The notes under the pieces are model-generated. The model saw nothing but the letters and a program-made list of their open reading frames with translations, was not told the DNA's origin and made no database searches. This document shows positions 62,433-64,000 of a DNA stretch of 64,000 nucleotides, piece after piece. The stretch is from Mycolicibacillus koreensis (GTDB taxonomy: Bacteria > Actinomycetota > Actinomycetes > Mycobacteriales > Mycobacteriaceae), in NCBI RefSeq assembly GCF_002104795.1, contig NZ_NCXO01000005.1, forward strand, positions 1 to 64,000, in the 5' to 3' direction. The first letter of the stretch is position 1, and every line of letters starts with the position of its first letter. A program made the translations under genes and the position numbers.

Positions 62433-62843
62433 TCACACATTGAGCAGGTCGTGACGCTTGTCGGCCTCAAGGATTGCCCGGTATTCCGGAAAGAGGTTCT
62501 TTGCCTGCGGTATGAGCTTGATCAGTTTGGTGACAGGACCTTTCGCTCGTACAGTTCCTTTCGCCATCGCCATGGTCAAGTTCACCTTCCCCAACCAGAA
62601 CCTGTTGCCGGTATCCGCGGACATGAACAATTCGACATTCGGTGTAACGCCACTGTCCGCGCCGGTCTCTACGACCTTCTCCGGCATATCCACGGTTAGT
62701 ACCGCATCCGGATCGGTGTAGTGGATCCGTAACACCACCCCGGACCCGGCAAGTCTGTTCGCAAGGTCTTCGTTCTCCAAACCTCGTCGAAAGATGCCGG
62801 CGAGGTAGCGGTAAACCTCTTCCGCATCAGCGAAGACAGCCAT
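62433..62843 (-). CDS. SCP2 sterol-binding domain protein
   Basis: 136 residues, a stand-alone SCP2-like domain: MFMSADTGNRFW-type strand (VELFMSADTGNRFWLGKVNL), TMAMAKGTVRAKGPVTKLIK, LIPQAKNLFPEYRAIL. Binds lipids or lipid-like substrates and could present them to the neighbouring dehydrogenases. Ribosome site AGAAGGGAG, the same as for the ADH gene; likely one operon with it (148 bp gap). Confidence 0.88.
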   Translation of the reverse strand: MAVFADAEEVYRYLAGIFRRGLENEDLANRLAGSGVVLRIHYTDPDAVLTVDMPEKVVETGADSGVTPNVELFMSADTGNRFWLGKVNLTMAMAKGTVRAKGPVTKLIKLIPQAKNLFPEYRAILEADKRHDLLNV

Positions 62844-62934
62844 CGTGATTCTCCCTTCTTATGACACAATTCAAAGCGCTCAAATAAATCTGCTGGGTCG
62901 CAACCAGTTCGGCTTGCTCCGAAGCAATCAGAAC

Positions 62935-63993
62935 TCATAGGAGTAGATCTCCTGCCTCCCTCAGCGCCTCCGCGAGTCGACGTTCGGCTGTCGGCAATTG
63001 CGCAGCCACGGACGCGGCGCCGCTCGCTCTTCGGTGCGGATCTGCACCGCGGTCATAAGCGGCGTGCGCAACCGCGGTCCACAACTCAGATGCGGTCTTT
63101 GCAGCCTCCGCTGCTTTAAACGCAGGTTCGAAACTCAACTCTTCAGCGACGCGCCGACATCCACGTGCTTGCAGATCTCGGAACAGACCGCCTCCGGTTC
63201 CGGCTTTTTCGATGAAGGCGCTCAGCGCAAACAAGGCTCCGTCGAGGGTGTCGTCGTCAAAGATCTTCGGCCACCGCTTGAGATCCTCCACAAAAGTCGA
63301 TACCCCTGGTAGCCCACGCACCTGAATTTCACAATCGGAGTCCTCGGTGATCGGCGCGCTCACACACGAACCCTGCATCGCGTCCGCGGACCTACGGAAG
63401 GCCGACCGGGCAGCATTGCCGAGATCTGGTGCCGCGCCGGGCCACTCGACTACGTAGGTGGTGTGCCGCGTGGGGACGGGAAATCCCGTCGATGCCCGCG
63501 CCTTCCGTAGATTCTCGTAAGGCACGGCTTGAGGTGTATCGCGATCGTTATCGACCACGAAGGCGAGTTCCTCGTCGTCGTCGTACCCTACGATCACGAC
63601 ATCGTGCCGGCTCATACTCAGACGCGTTCTCAGATAGGGCAATTCGGCGATGTCAGTCCACACCATGACCGGCGTACCGGCATCGATCTGTTCGGTCACC
63701 CATTTCCACCCGAGATCGGGGTCGTCTGTCGAACGACACTCGAAGCGCGCGCCCAACCGGGTCAAGTATTCGTCTTCGAGGTCCGCGCTGCGTCCAACGA
63801 GGTAGATCGGTGGACGTAGGTGGGCCGAGCGAACATACGAGAAGTCGAGGGCCCCGCCGAGAGCAAACACGATGCCTTCGTCCGGGGTGTCATCACCCCA
63901 ACGGATCCCGGCCCATTCGGTCAAATCCCGAAGAGCCCCCGATCCGCAGTGGCCGCCCATGTCGTGGCGATACGGCACCACCATCGATGCCAT
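62935..63993 (-). CDS. BtrH N-terminal domain / DUF4872-type protein
   Basis: 352 residues as read; start ATG 63993 or three codons later. N-terminal GGHCGSGALRDLTEWAG matches the butirosin biosynthesis BtrH N-terminal (papain-like acyltransferase, Cys nucleophile) family, with VIVGYDDDEELAFVVDNDRD supplying the likely His/Asp region. The C-terminal 150 residues are helical. In butirosin synthesis BtrH moves an acyl group from a carrier protein; here the substrate is unknown. 92 bp upstream of the SCP2 gene in the same direction, so probably the first gene of the cluster within this window. Confidence 0.78.
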   Translation of the reverse strand: MASMVVPYRHDMGGHCGSGALRDLTEWAGIRWGDDTPDEGIVFALGGALDFSYVRSAHLRPPIYLVGRSADLEDEYLTRLGARFECRSTDDPDLGWKWVTEQIDAGTPVMVWTDIAELPYLRTRLSMSRHDVVIVGYDDDEELAFVVDNDRDTPQAVPYENLRKARASTGFPVPTRHTTYVVEWPGAAPDLGNAARSAFRRSADAMQGSCVSAPITEDSDCEIQVRGLPGVSTFVEDLKRWPKIFDDDTLDGALFALSAFIEKAGTGGGLFRDLQARGCRRVAEELSFEPAFKAAEAAKTASELWTAVAHAAYDRGADPHRRASGAASVAAQLPTAERRLAEALREAGDLLL

Positions 63994-64000
63994 CAGTCCT

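Overview
The window is high-GC actinobacterial DNA from a Mycobacterium (sensu lato). A PPE protein of the PPW type, mycothiol synthesis (mshC), a complete Pup-proteasome locus, leaderless genes and a gene order that follows Rv2064 to Rv2141c of M. tuberculosis all point there. It is not M. tuberculosis: blaC and the PE_PGRS genes are absent, and the PPE, zf-HC2 and MTB12-like genes sit in other places. Family and orthologue names come from recall of known sequences, not from a search.

Layout. 1-104 is the tail of an IS3-family insertion sequence; 105-545 has no convincing gene. 546-3275 is a large AAA/LuxR regulator. 3351-13208 is the cobalamin block (cobG-cobH-cobIJ on +, cobK-cobM-cobL plus an SDR on -), interrupted by a PPE gene and a zf-HC2 membrane protein followed by sigC. 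13244-19447 holds an F420-type reductase, pepE, a 5'-3' exonuclease, a DUF4333 membrane protein and helY. 19431-30061 carries tatC-tatA, pafC-pafB-pafA, prcA-prcB-pup, dop, a DUF4333 lipoprotein and mpa. 30224-35885 has two secreted proteins, DUF503, an orphan gene with an apparent frameshift, trmI, DUF4126, hisG-hisE and a HAD phosphatase. 35907-39641 is metH, preceded by a clear S-adenosylhomocysteine (SAH) riboswitch. 39826-51999 is the conserved block PAC2, SDR, mshC, cysQ, SCO1664-like kinase fold, DUF3090, phosphatase, uppP, lppL, pyrD, PEBP-like protein and M20 peptidase, ending at tRNA-Leu(GAG).

From the 3' end of that tRNA onward the synteny breaks. 52163-about 59.5 kb is a compact actinomycete integrative and conjugative element (AICE): serine integrase, small coupled ORF, RepSA-like replication initiator, FtsK/TraSA-like translocase, SCO3933-type protein, XRE regulator with a PLD-like domain, Nudix hydrolase and HD protein. 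59819-63993 is a lower-GC lipid or alcohol catabolism cluster (acyl-CoA dehydrogenase, NDMA-type alcohol dehydrogenase, SCP2, BtrH-like protein) that may be separate accessory DNA.

How genes work together: the cob genes make the cofactor used by MetH, and the SAH riboswitch would raise MetH when SAH builds up. Pup is made in an activated-looking form (C-terminal Gly-Gly-Glu rather than Gly-Gly-Gln), is ligated by PafA, removed by Dop, and targets proteins to Mpa-PrcBA. The most notable items are the AICE at tRNA-Leu, the metH SAH riboswitch, the GGE-ending Pup and the zf-HC2 gene upstream of sigC.
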